From NCBI GenBank assembly GCA_034231615.1, contig CM067316.1:62705353-62769352 (forward strand): a DNA stretch of 64,000 nt. Direction: 5' to 3'. This stretch comes from Meghimatium bilineatum (taxonomy: Eukaryota; Mollusca; Gastropoda; Stylommatophora; Philomycidae). The notes below the pieces were generated by a model. The model was not told the origin of the DNA and did not search any database. It worked only from the letters and a program-made list of their open reading frames with translations. The position numbers were made by a program, and so were the translations under genes. This document shows, one piece after another, positions 36,201 to 51,200 of the stretch; positions within the stretch are counted from its first letter, which is position 1; each line of letters starts with the position of its first letter.

Positions 36201-39200
36201 TAGCATCAGAAAGAGACAGTACAGCATGAGAAGAGGAAAGATGGAGTACATTGTGAAAACAGGTAAGCTGAAGAGAAAGAGAGGTAGGGAAAGACATGCT
36301 TGTCAAGATACTTGACAACCTAGCATAATGGCATGGGAGAACATCAGCATTAGAAATGATAACCAAGAGGTTATGGGGTGGAGTTGGCTGTCCCATCCCA
36401 TATAGGGTTAAAGTGACCCATAAGCCACACAGAAGTTGGATGCATCAGGCTGAAAGGTGCAGATATTGCAGTAAAGCTGTAAACCATGACACAATGCATT
36501 ACATTCTCTGGACAATGTCCCACTAATCTGTGGGAGTTTGAGAACGAACACAGAATAAGAAGAAGCTTAAGTTAAATTTGGTTATATTTACTTCAAGTGA
36601 TACAAATGTTATAAATGAATAAATTAAAGCTGGTAACATAACAATTACAAATGCTGAAAAAAATTATCCAACATACAATAAATGGTTGAGAATTGAGCAC
36701 CAGTAGGCATTGCATATTGTCAGTCAGACTCGAGCATGATGGGAAGACAGTCTGTTTGCACAAAGCCGGAGATAAATTTGAAGACACCACACACTTTTTA
36801 TTTTTGGTTAGTTCATAACTGTTCTGGAAGTCTCCAGTAGCAAGAATTTTAGAACCATTAGCTGACAGGAAGTCATCGCTCACTTCATGGTTGTTTGTTC
36901 CTGTTTTCAAACATAAAAAGACAACTCAAATTAGATTACAAATATTTATGCAGTTTATGCAGTATTATGTTTTGTATACACACAAAAAACAGGATTTTTT
37001 TAATACTTTTGTTTTGCGCACATAATATTTATATATACTAGAAAAACGCATTTTAAGTATTTCAATTTTTTAATTTGCAGGTTATCAAGAACCACTTTTG
37101 GCGGTAGTTAGTAAAACAGTATAAACATTATTGGTATGTGAATGTAACAAGATGTGTCTCACTTTCTGAAGCTAATTTGCAAGGAGCAGTTGAGAATAAG
37201 AGAAGATACAGTAACAGAAAATAGTGAATTCACATCAAGGTATGCACATGATATTTCTATAGAAATATGTGAGCTATCTTCAACGATGTGAACAAGTGAG
37301 GGAAAATCTTGTCTTGTCCATTTCTTGGTGTTGTCTGTTCATACTTTGATTTGTCCTCCTCTGCTTCTTCCACCTTTGCCCGTTACCTGCAGTATTGCTT
37401 TTGACAAGGAATCATGTCAGCATACATGTTAAAACCATGCAAGTTTTCATTGTTTCACTATTGAAAGTAATGGCTTTTGTGAACCTGTATACATCGAATG
37501 GCTGATGACAGGCATGTTTGGAGGGCTTTCTTGTGTTAATGTCTATAGTATGACACCCCTACAACCCTCGTCCTACTAGATTTCCAACAGGATGAGGTTC
37601 AGAGAATGGAAATGCATTGTGTCGCCAATTAAGTTGTGTCAATGGTCAGACACATCCATCTTCTGCCAGATTTGGTCTTAATACCAATCATTTACTTACT
37701 GTATTTCAATTTCTGGTGTGCTCCATTCATCCTTTGTTGTGTTGTAGTTCATGTTGTTTTCAGGCATAGTTGTTTTATTTAATTTTCATTCCCCATGTTT
37801 ATGCAATCCTATTATCCGTGATAATATATATATAAAGGCCTAATACTTGTGTATATGCATACAACATTATTACTGTGGATATTTCTGCTTTTTAATTTAC
37901 GCCGTCTAATGACTTTGTGATAATGCCATTATTTTTATTGTTTATTACTGTTTGTTCACTGTCTGTCTTGTTTTTTCTAGAAAAAAAGACCTTACGGTTG
38001 AAACTACTATTTTTTCAAATTCATACCCTATAGTCTGATAATCTGTGCATTCATTATAAAGGTGATGGAACTTGCGTGCTTACGTAAGTACTTTTCTCAG
38101 GTTGATGTCTAATTTTATTTTTATGTTTAAATATTTATTCCATAACTAATAATAAAATTATGCTATAATATAATATGGAAAAAATAATACAAATTTAATT
38201 TAATTTAATTATTTGAAACCTAAGATATGACCATGTACTGGGGTAAACTTATACCTATTGAACCAAATTTCTGCCAAAGACAAATGTTTCTGGCCATTAG
38301 CGCAAATAAAATGGCAACACAATGTATTTCCATTCTCATGACTACATCCTGCTGGAAATCTAGTAAGACTATCGTCCTGCTACAAAAAAGATCCAGCAGG
38401 AGTTTGAGAATGAACACTGAAGAAGAAGAAGAATACAATTAAATATACATACCTAAGCTTATATCTTTATTTGATAAAATATATTACCTAAAAGGCCAAT
38501 GGATGCATTTTTCAACTTTCTATCAATTTCAATAAGATAAAAGTCATAGTAAGGGTTAAAAGTCACATCAACAAGCCCTTCAGCGAAACTGTGTTGTATC
38601 TCTCCTTCATGGACAGATAAGAAATGCTGGCCATCAGGTGAAGAATATGGCAAATTACTGTTGGGAAAAAGTAGAATTTTAAATAAAAACATTATAACTT
38701 ACCGGTACTATAATTACGAAGAAGGATATTTACACAATTTTCTATTAATTCATGAATTGTATTGAATTAATTATAGAGTTAATAAGCTTGTAGGAAACAT
38801 GAAGAGTTCTCAGAAGATGACACACTATACCAAACATACACAAAAATGGCATCTCCAGATAAATCTTCTACCCCTGCTGCTGCAAGGCACAAAGTGGTAT
38901 AAAACAAAAAGAAAGAAAAAAAGAAGTTTGTGTTGAATATTTTTTAAACACAAATATTTCCTTGTGGGTATCTCTTACCATGACTGATCCCATTGATGTC
39001 TGATCTGCACTTTTCTCTAGTAATAACAGATAATGATTGTGTGATGTTTCTGTACTACTAACAGGTAATGTAATAACAGATTGTGTAGTGAAGATCATTT
39101 ATTTTATTTTGTTTCTTTAGTTTTATTTCTTCCTCTTCTTCTTCTTTCTTCCTCAAATATTAGCAAAAACAAATAAACATAGAAGAAGAAACTATCACTG

Positions 39201-42200
39201 ATAACTCAATAAAAGATCGAAGCAAAGACAAAAGAGAAAATGTGAAGAATAATCTGGCAACGTATGTTTTGAAAAATTGATAATGGCCAGTAAATCTAAA
39301 TTCAATGATCTCTGAAACATTTATCATCATCAAGGGCAGTCTCCGCAACAAAGGTTGGCTGCAACAGATCTCCAACATCCCCTGTCTCTTGTCTTGGTGG
39401 TGCACTCTGCTAGATTGTAACTTGTTCATCATGTGATGTTCCTCTCCCACTTGTATCTCTGCCTACCTATTGCTCGCTTCCCTTTGATTTTACCCTCAAG
39501 TAAGGTCTTCAATAAGGTGTCATGTCTTTTAATGTGTCAAAAATATTTTATTTGCCTGATCTTTATTTCTCTTAATAGTTCTTTCTTCATATTAAGTGTT
39601 TTTAGCACCTATTTATTTCTTTTCTTCTCTTTCCATGATATTTCCCCTATTCTTCTATATACCCACATCTCAAAGGCATCAATTCTTTCTTCTAATTATT
39701 TATTTAGTGTCCATGTTTCTGGGCCATATACTAATATAGAATAGATGTAGCATTTTATAATTCTCATTTTTAACTTGTTTGTAATTTTTTTAGATGTTAA
39801 TATGATGAAACATTGATAATGGCTAGTAAAACTAAATTCAAAGATCTCTGAAACAAAAAAAGATGAGATGTACTAAACTATTTTAAAAGTTATGCTATAA
39901 GTTATGTTTTAAGTACGCACATTCAAAAACATATTTATCTCACCTGATGGAGTGATCTGTTCCAGTAAAAACTGATCCATCATGTGACAGGGTAAGACCA
40001 TATCTGGAAGAGAAAGATGTAACTCCCTCCTTTGTGTAGGTTAAGCTAAATTGACCATATTTGAAATCAGCTCCAAGCAAATAAGTGCAAACTGGCATAG
40101 GAGGCTCTGAATTTATTACAACAACAAAAATAGAATAATATAAAAATGATAAGATATTATTAACTGTCTTTTGTTAGAAAATATTTATTAATGTACTATT
40201 TATTAACCATCTATACTATGAACAGGTAAAGGTAGGTCTTCTGACAGCAAGCTGCCATCAGGGATAATGATAACTCTTCATGTATCAAGTCGCAGATACT
40301 ATTAGGTGGGGTGAGCAATTCCCTTCCTTGATGTGTTTTAATTAATCAAGTGTCATGCAGAGTGGCATAGGTGATCATGCTTCACAACTCTTGTGTTGTT
40401 AATACATTCAGTTGGGGACCTTTTTTTCTGCCACAATGACAACCCATCCAGAAATGTTTCTCCTTGTCTTCCTCTGTCTCTTCTACACTTGATGTTTCCA
40501 GTGGTTATTAAATGTTCAAGTTTTACTTCTCTCCTCACATGCCATACAAATCTTGATTCTCTGTTTCTAATTGTCGCTATAATTTATCATTTTACTCCAG
40601 CCTCTCTGAGAACTTCTACATTATTTTTCTTGGCTGTCCATTGAATTTTCATCATTCTTCTTAAAAACCACATCTCAGTTGCTTCAAACTTATCTTGGGC
40701 ACTTTTGTTTACTGTCCATGCCTCGCTTCCATAAAGAAGGATTGGCTCAATATTACACCCTAGCACTTGAACTTGTGTATTCATTGATATTGCATGGAAT
40801 GTTTCTCATTTTTAAAATGTTTATTTGGCCTGTGTTATCCTGTTCTCATTGGAGTGCCTGCCATCTGATGTTAAAATGGTACCAAGATACTTGACTTTAT
40901 CCGTTTGATTTAATTTTGCATCATTGATAGTAATATTGCATTTTAGTGGTGTGTAATTTTTTGAAACAACCATTACTTGTTGTCTTCTTGTTTGGATTGA
41001 GGCCTTTGTTTTCACTTTCTTATGCTACCATGTCTAACAGAGCTTGAAGTTCTTGTTCATTCCCTTCAATGAACTGCAATCAGAACTGTATCATCAGCAT
41101 ATCTTTTTACAGTTAGGTACCTATTTACAGCTGGTTAACTGGAGGAGTGGTCATGTCAGGCGGCCATAAATCACGAACCTAATTTTTTTTAAATTTCGGA
41201 TGTGATTTCAAACTAGTTCTTAGTGATAGTAAGCAAGTTTCTATCAACTAGGCTACCACGCACCATGAACAAATAATATAGGCCCTATATTGGAGACATA
41301 TCATGTCAGAGTTGGACAATTACAGAGAAATGGAGAGGAGAATAAAGGCTTTTGAAAACAAAAGTTACATACAAATATTGTGCACCCATTATACAGAACA
41401 TAAAACCAACATATACATGAGAAGCAAAATAAATACTCTTGCAGGCCAACAAGAACATCTCATGGCAGTGCTAGACAACAAGAACATCTCATGGCAGTGC
41501 TAGACAACAAGAACATCTCATGGCAGTGCTAGACAACAAGAACATCTCATGGCAGTGCTAGACAACAAGAACATCTCATGGCAGTGCTAGACAACAAGAA
41601 CATCTCATGGCAGTGCTAGACAACAAGAACATCTCATGGCAGTGCTAGACAACAAGAACATCTCATGGCAGTGCTAGACAACAAGAACATCTCATGGCAG
41701 TGCTAGACAACAAGAACATCTCATGGCAGTGCTAGACAACAAGAACATCTCATGGCAGTGCTAGACAACAAGAACATCTCATGGCAGTGCTAGACAACAA
41801 GAACATCTCATGGCAGTGCTAGACAACAAGAACATCTCATGGCAGTGCTAGACAACAAGAACATCTCATGGCAGTGCTAGACAACAAGAACATCTCATGG
41901 CAGTGCTAGACAACAAGAACATCTCATGGCAGTGGTGAAACGTCACAAACTTGTGTGGTTTAGCCACGTGATGAAGCATAATTCTCATTTCAAAAATATC
42001 TTGAAGGGAACATTTGAGGTTGGAAGAAGAAGAGGAGGTAAGAGGAAAGTATAGATTGACAATATTAAAGACAGGATTATGATTCTCCACACTCACAACA
42101 GAGAACTGATAACAGAGAGGGATGGTGAAATTTTTGTGTTGATGCTTCCAGAGTGACAGCCCTACGGCCCTGAAAGGTTATGGGTTTGGTGGTGATATAT

Positions 42201-45200
42201 TAGAAGATACATTATGGAGATTTCTGTATAAAAAAATCAGGATTCTTTTTTACTCAGTAAAGTTGTATGTAGAAGATACTTCAAAAACTAGAAATGATAT
42301 AGCCGATTTAAACAACATTTCTCCTCCCTCCCCCCACTTCTTCCCTTATCTATAAGTCAGAGCCTAATCTTTCCTTGTAAAAATAAAAATAAAGCTATAA
42401 ACATAAAAATGTATTAAAAATAAAAATAGGAAAAATTTAAAATTCCAATGTAGGCTAACCTGTAACAAGAAAAATGTGACCATCAAATGTTTTAATTGTA
42501 TTTCCATGAAATATGACCGCAGTATCCTTGTATGAGTTTACTGTGCCAGTTATTCTGTTTTTTACAAAGCCCAGCATGCCTCTTCCGAGGGTCATGAGAT
42601 GTGGCATCCTCTGATAACAACAACAGTCTTTTTACAACATTTAATATATTCAGTAAAATTGTGTTCAGTTTACAAAATCGGAAGAGTATAGCCTATACAA
42701 ATATGTTTTTATAGTATACTGAAAATCTTTTTTAATAAACAACAATTCTAAATAACAATTTGTTCCCAAAGTAATTGTGCTTTAATTAGATTCTCATATG
42801 AATATTGATCTTTGAGATCCCTTTGTCTATGACAGCAATCATGCACTCAACAGCTGTGTCATCTTCTGCATTCTTTTCAAACTTCTGCTGGCTAGTAGGA
42901 TGTAGTTTGGAGAATGGATTATGTTGTGTCATAGTTTACAGACTGGCTGTGATATCTGCACTTTTCAACACATCTGACTTCAGCATGTTCTATGGAAGGA
43001 GTCAGCAACCTATGGTCCATGGGTCAAACCTGACCCAACAGCCCCAATAACCCAGCCTGCCATTTCTTAAAATCATAACTTCAGACCTGTGATGTTCCTA
43101 AAAATAATCAAAAGAGCCTCTGGCCTAGAATCATTATAAGTATTAATAGACATGACTTTAATCAATTGTATAAATTTGTCTGCATCTAAATATACATAAG
43201 CATATGGCCATTAATAAGAACATGTTACAATTTATATTTAGTAACATTAGCATGAGTAATTCAGTTTACATATTAACATTTTTTTTGTCCGACTCAGGAC
43301 CATCTGTGTATTTCTGCATCTGGTGCTCTGACTAAATCAATGTTTCTAACATCTGTTCTATGGGTTACTTTGAAGGCAATTGAATAATATGTAATTGTCT
43401 ACCCTCTCCCCATAACCTACTTAGTCACTCTTATGACATGCATGATAAATCACAGTGTTCCTATTCTTTGTTCTTTTTTCAGGATCTGACAACACATCAG
43501 TATGCATTTCATCAATGTGTCCACTAAGCTACATGTTCCCCATGTAGCAACAGGGGGCCTGGACTTCTAGTTCAGAGAGCAAACAATAGGACCACTGTCT
43601 TCTTTGCAGGCATGTCATAGGAGGCGGCTTAGGAAACTTGGGGGATAGACTGACAACCTGTCACCAGTGAAAAAAATCACTTCTCATTTCCTGACTTTTG
43701 TCTTCTATCAAATAATCCCCATGGATGAGGAAGAGATTCAACCCAGCGGACTTTGCCTTTGTCTTTTGTGGCAGACTGCTAAGTTACAGGGATTGCTAGA
43801 TGTGCCATCATTGTGGACAAATCTGACAGAACAATGATAAGATATCTGCCCTCGTGTGTCTCCTCTGCCTCTGGCAGGACGGGATAATCCTGAACATGGA
43901 GCACTGGAATGAATCATCAATAAAGTCACCATTACACATCCATGCTTTGAAACCTTATGTGAGTCTGTGTGTCACCTCAGTTACCTTTTGTCCGAAAGGC
44001 TATGGGAGATCAAGAGCTACCTGCTGAGATCTAAAGGAACTATTTCATCATTCTCATCAAGTTACATGTCACAATAGCACAGCATACAATGTATGAATTA
44101 ATAGTGCCATCAAGTTACATGTTACACTAGCACAGCATACAATGTATGAATTAATAGTGCCATCAAGTTACATGTTACAATAGCACAGCATACAATGTAT
44201 GAATTAATAGTGCCATCAAGTTACATGTCACAATAGCACAGCATACAATGTATGAATTAATAGTGCCATCAAGTTACATGTTACACTAGCACAGCATACA
44301 ATGTATGAATTAATAGTGCCATCAAGTTACATGTCACACTAGCACAGCATACAATGTATGAATTAATAGTGCCATCAAGTTACATGTCACAATAGCACAG
44401 CATACAATGTATGAATTAATAGTGCCATCAAGTTACATGTTACACTAGCACAGCATACAATGTATGAATTAATAGTGCCATCAAGTTACATGTCACACTA
44501 GCACAGCATACAATGTATGAATTAATAGTGCCATCAAGTTACATGTCACAATAGCACAGCATACAATGTATGAATTAATAGTGCCATCAAGTTACATGTC
44601 ACAATAGCACAGCATACAATGTATGAATTAATAGTGCCATCAAGTTACATGTCACACTAGCACAGCATACAATGTATGAATTAATAGTGCCATCAAGTTA
44701 CATGTCACAATAGCACAGCATACAATGTATGAATTAATAGTGCCATCAAGTTACATGTTACACTAGCACAGCATACAATGTATGAATTAATAGTGCCATC
44801 AAGTTACATGTCACACTAGCACAGCATACAATGTATGAATTAATAGTGCCATCAAGTTACATGTCACAATAGCACAGCATACAATGTATGAATTAATAGT
44901 GCCATCAAGTTACATGTCACAATAGCACAGCATACAATGTATGAATTAATAGTGCCATCAAGTTACATGTCACACTAGCACAGCATACAATGTATGAATT
45001 AATAGTGCCATCAAGTTACATGTCACAATAGCACAGCATACAATGTATGAATTAATAGTGCCATCAAGTTACATGTTACACTAGCACAGCATACAATGTA
45101 TGAATTAATAGTGCCATCAAGTTACATGTCACACTAGCACAGCATACAATGTATGAATTAATAGTGCCATCAAGTTACATGTCACAATAGCACAGCATAC

Positions 45201-48200
45201 AATGTATGAATTAATAGTGCCATCAAGTTACATGTTACAATAGCACAGCATACAATGTATGAATTAATAGTGCCATCAAGTTACATGTCACAATAGCACA
45301 GCATACAATGTATGAATTAATAGTGCCATCAAGTTACATGTTACACTAGCACAGCATACAATGTATGAATTAATAGTGCCATCAAGTTACATGTCACACT
45401 AGCACAGCATACAATGTATGAATTAATAGTGCCATCAAGTTACATGTCACAATAGCACAGCATACAATGTATGAATTAATAGTGCCATCAAGTTACATGT
45501 CACACTAGCACAGCATACAATGTATGAATTAATAGTGCCATCAAGTTACATGTCACAATAGCACAGCATACAATGTATGAATTAATAGTGCCATCAAGTT
45601 ACATGTTACACTAGCACAGCATACAATGTATGAATTAATAGTGCCATCAAGTTACATGTTACAATAGCACATCATACAATGTATGAATTAATAGTGCCAT
45701 CAAGTTACATGTTACAATAGCACAGCATACAATGTATGAATTAATAGTGCCATCAAGTTACATGTTACACTAGCACAGCATACAATGTATGAATTAATAG
45801 TGCCATCAAGTTACATGTTACAATAGCACAGCATACAATGTATGAATTAATAGTGCCATCAAGTTACATGTCACAATAGCACAGCATACAATGTATGAAT
45901 TAATAGTGCCATCAAGTTACATGTTACAATAGCACAGCATACAATGTATGAATTAATAGTGCCATCAAGTTACATGTTACAATAGCACAGCATACAATGT
46001 ATGAATTAATAGTGCCATCAAGTTACATGTTACACTAGCACAGCATACAATGTATGAATTAATAGTGCCATCAAGTTACATGTTACACTAGCACAGCATA
46101 CAATGTATGAATTAATAGTGCCATCAAGTTACATGTCACACTAGCACAGCATACAATGTATGAATTAATAGTGCCATCAAGTTACATGTCACACTAGCAC
46201 AGCATACAATGTATGAATTAATAGTGCCATCAAGTTACATGTCACAATAGCACAGCATACAATGTATGAATTAATAGTGCCATCAAGTTACATGTCACAC
46301 TAGCACAGCATACAATGTATGAATTAATAGTGCCATCAAGTTACATGTCACAATAGCACAGCATACAATGTATGAATTAATAGTGCCATCAAGTTACATG
46401 TCACAATAGCACAGCATACAATGTATGAATTAATAGTGCCATCAAGTTACATGTCACAATAGCACAGCATACAATGTATGAATTAATAGTGCCATCAAGT
46501 TACATGTCACACTAGCACAGCATACAATGTATGAATTAATAGTGCCATCAAGTTACATGTCACAATAGCACAGCATACAATGTATGAATTAATAGTGCCA
46601 TCAAGTTACATGTCACACTAGCACAGCATACAATGTATGAATTAATAGTGCCATCAAGTTACATGTCACACTAGCACAGCATACAATGTATGAATTAATA
46701 GTGCCATCAAGTTACATGTCACAATAGCACAGCATACAATGTATGAATTAATAGTGCCATCAAGTTACATGTCACAATAGCACAGCATACAATGTATGAA
46801 TTAATAGTGCCATCAAGTTACATGTCACAATAGCACAGCATACAATGTATGAATTAATAGTGCCATCAAGTTACATGTCACAATAGCACAGCATACAATG
46901 TATGAATTAATAGTGCCATCAAGTTACATGTCACAATAGCACAGCATACAATGTATGAATTAATAGTGCCATCAAGTTACATGTCACAATAGCACAGCAT
47001 ACAATGTATGAATTAATAGTGCCATCAAGTTACATGTTACAATAGCACAGCATACAATGTATGAATTAATAGTGCCATCAAGTTACATGTCACAATAGCA
47101 CAGCATACAATGTATGAATTAATAGTGCAAATATTTTCTATATTTTAGACAACCATCTATATTTTATATTCTAATATATATAATTAAATATTCTATAAAT
47201 GTAACCGTTTAATTATGCACACACATATATGCACACCTTCCAACTTTTTTCATACTTTTGATGAACTTACATGAAATGAACTCATTACAAATGGCAGCAG
47301 TATTTTAAATGTCATAGATTTTGACTTTACAATCTGTTGTAGAGATGGCTCAATATAAATCATAGCAAATTGGCGAATGAAGAAGGGTGGATGATGAGTC
47401 CAGTCCACTAAAACATTTGTTATTGTTTGTACACCTGTAGCCACAGCTTTGTCCAAATGACTTTTCTTAATGAACTGAACTGGATGCATAGAACAAAATG
47501 TTATTATTAAAGTGATATAAATATTGCTGAAAGGACAGAGAAGAACAAGACATTACAGTTACTTGACTACAAAAATGTGTAAATATTATAGAACATAAAT
47601 CAAATAATCATACCAATTAATCTTTTATAATTAACACACATATAAAACACAGAAGATATGAAAATCAGCAAGTATGCAACCCTGATGGATATAACAATAG
47701 ATAACAGCAAAGTGACACAAACCAAATAATTTAAATATCTAGACAGAAAATGTTTTTCTTAAAATGGAAGACAAAGCAGAGAAATAGAAACAAGATGTCA
47801 GAAAGCAAGCACTTTGGCTTAAAAACTTTCACCATTACGTCTCCACTTAAAAATCTAAATTTAAATAAAAAGACAGAAAATATCTACCATTTTTATACCA
47901 ACACTCTGCTACCAATGTCAAACATGGTCTTTAACAGTATTGTAGAAGAAGAAAATATTTACATGTGAAATGAGGTGTCTGAGAAAAGCTGCAATGGTTA
48001 CTAAACTATGGTAGATAAAATCAGAAATAATGAAAATATTAATAGAGTAGACATAATATCATGTATTGAACACATTGAAAGACTGCAAGTAAAATGGTTC
48101 GGTCATCTTATGAGAATGAACCCAAACCAAATACCAATAAATAACACAAGAATCTCGGGATATAGAGGCAAAGGTATAGCAAGAAAATAGTGGATAGAAA

Positions 48201-51200
48201 ACCTTGAAAGAAGAAAATGGTGGACAGAAAACATTGAAAGAAGAAATGGTGGACAGAAAACCTTGAAAGAAGAAAATGGTGGACAGAAAACCTTGAAAGA
48301 AGAAAATGGTGGACAGAAAACCTTGAAAGAAGATAAAGGTGGACAGAAAACCTTGAAAGAAGAAAATGGTGGACAGAAAACCTTGAAAGAACATAAGAAA
48401 ACCTTGAAAGAACATAAGAAAACCTTGAAAGAACATAAGAAAACCTTGAAAGAACATGAAGTCAATACAACCAAGACAATGAAGATGATCATCTCAATAA
48501 AACTCACCTATTGGGCCATTCATCCAAATTGTGTTGACAGTATTTATTCCTGCTAGTGTTAGCATATATAGTTTTGTCATCTCCCTTTCAGAATCATCGT
48601 TCATGGCTGCTTGTAATCTGCCTTTCAACAACTCATAAATGCTCTTATGAACAAAAAATATGACAATAAAAACTTCTGTTACTGCATATTTTCTTGTGAA
48701 GGAATACAGGGAGGCTTTCTATGTAATATGACAATATTACTTTAAAAATTTGTAATGAATTAAATTCTGTTATAATTTTGTTTAACACATTTTATTATAT
48801 ACGACTCATATTAAACTTTATATTGGTATAATAATAGTAATAGTAATAGTAATAGTAATAGTAATAAACCCCATAACTTGTTAGGATCATAAGAGTGCCA
48901 CATTAAGACATTTGATGCATAAGAATCTCCACGTATCTCTATCCTTTACCATCCTGATGAGTTTGGAAATGTCACATCCTGTCCAGTTCTTGATATTATT
49001 CAGCCATGTCTTCTTCTTGCCACCTCATCTTCTTCCACCTTGAAGAACACCTTTTGTCATTGAAGAATGTCTCATCACGTGCCTGTACCACTGGAGTTTA
49101 CAAAGTTTCACAATTGTTAACATTGTTTCTTGTTGACTCGCTAATACATGAATTTTATCATGCACAAACATTTTGATCTTATCTTCTCTGTAACATTCAC
49201 AGGCATGAAGGAATAGATAACTTGATATTCACAGAAATGTGGTAATAGAGGTTATTATACACAGAAATGAGAAAATAGATTAGTTAACATTCACAGATAT
49301 GAGAGAATAGAAAATCTGACATTCACAGCAATGAGGGAATAGATAGGCTACCAGTCATGAAAATGTGAGAATAGACATGTTGACATTCATGACAATGAGG
49401 GAATAAATATCTTGACATTCATGACAATGAGGGAATAAATATCTTGACATTCATGGCAATGAGGGAATAAATATTTTGACATTCATGGAATGAGATAATA
49501 GATAGGATGGCATTCATATAAATTAGGGAACAGATTGACATTGAAAGAAGTGAAGGAATAAATAAGATGATGTTGACATGCATGAGGGAATAGATTGAAT
49601 GACATTTAAAGCATCTGATGTTTTGGAATTAGTGATGGATAAGGAGGAGGATGTGCTGACGATGCTTAGCAACCACCTGTTGATGTGATGAAGATGTTTA
49701 GCAACCCCCTGTTGATGTGCTGACGATGTTTAGCAACCACCTGTTGATGTAGATGCTGGAAATTATGATGACTATGCCATGAATTTGTATCTATTTTTAG
49801 ACACCATCTTCTTCCATCTCTAGACTTGCTTCATTATTGATTCTGTCCATATAAATGTTGAATTATGTATTGTCTTATGTGTAATAATAAATATTGACAA
49901 CACACTACCTCGTCTTACTCCTATACTTTTTTTTTTTGCAGTGTTCCAAATGTGCCACTAGCTTTCACTATTCTATTATTTACTTCATATAAAATGGAGT
50001 AAAGAGTCTCTTTAACCAGTGGGTCTACTACATGAGTATAATTAGTATTTATATACTTTACCATCTGCATAATACACTTTGCATCTTTTGGTCTGCCTAA
50101 AGTGATATATTATGTCATAAAAGAAAACCAATTATTTATTTGTGAGAAGCTAAAATAACACACAGAATAAATTCTTCTAATAAATTACTTGTACAAAAGT
50201 AAGCACTAGCTGTTACCTTATTAATAAATTACTTGTACAAAAGTAAGCACTAGCTGTTACCTTATTAATAAAAGGCAATCTGTTATCCTTCAAGTCTGCC
50301 AGTACATTGTACACCATCATGTCTGCCAACTGTTTTACAATACCAGGAGCTAGTGTTTGCACTGCTACTGCTGTGTTTTTAATCATGCTTACTACTCCTG
50401 GAGAAAATTCTATAGTGTGTTGCACATATCTTGACTCGATAAGTTCTAGTGTCCACATCACCAAGTCTTTGGGGTTTTCTGTTACGTTTAGACTTGGCTA
50501 AAATTTATGAAAATTTTAAGATGCAAAAAGTATTAGAAATTAAATCTATGAGAAACATCTATATAAGACAAATATCTAAATAAAATAATTTAGTCTTGAT
50601 TTTATACAAAAATAATTTTATTTATGGAATAACAATATATTGCTACATAATTTATTTTGTGAGGAGCCCGGCAGCCTAATTGATAATGTGCTTGCATACT
50701 ATCACCGGGTTACAGCATGGCAGATTCGAGACCACGCCCAAACAAAACAAAGTCCATCCATGATTTCTCACCTGACACAACAGTTCCTCCAGTTGACCAA
50801 GCAGTACATGACACATAGGTTAGGGAAAGTAAACACAGCAAGGAAGGGAACTGGCTACTCCACCTAATAGTTGCTGTTGCTTAGTACATGAAACGTTATC
50901 TTCATTCCCGACAGCAAGTTGCTGTCATGAGACCTACCTTTCCTAGTTTATTTTATTATTGCACTGAAGCACATTAATAAATCACCATCTATATAATGTT
51001 TGTCCTTCATTAATAAATCACCATCTATATAATGTTTGTCCTTCATTAATAAATCACCATCTATATAATGTTTGTCCTTCATTAATAAATCATCATCTAT
51101 ATGATGTTTCTCCTTCACAAGTGAAAATGAGCATGCAGATTAATGGGCAATCCTTGCATGTAGATAGCATCCCAGCTCGTCCCACAGATGATCTAAAGGG

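Noticed and set aside
44055-47128. CRISPR array
   Set aside because: Direct tandem repetition with no unique spacers, in an animal intron.
48059-48556. Frames with FFQGFLSTIF and GGQKTLKEEN repeats
   Set aside because: A 30-bp array within a LINE fragment; both strands are open because the period is divisible by three.
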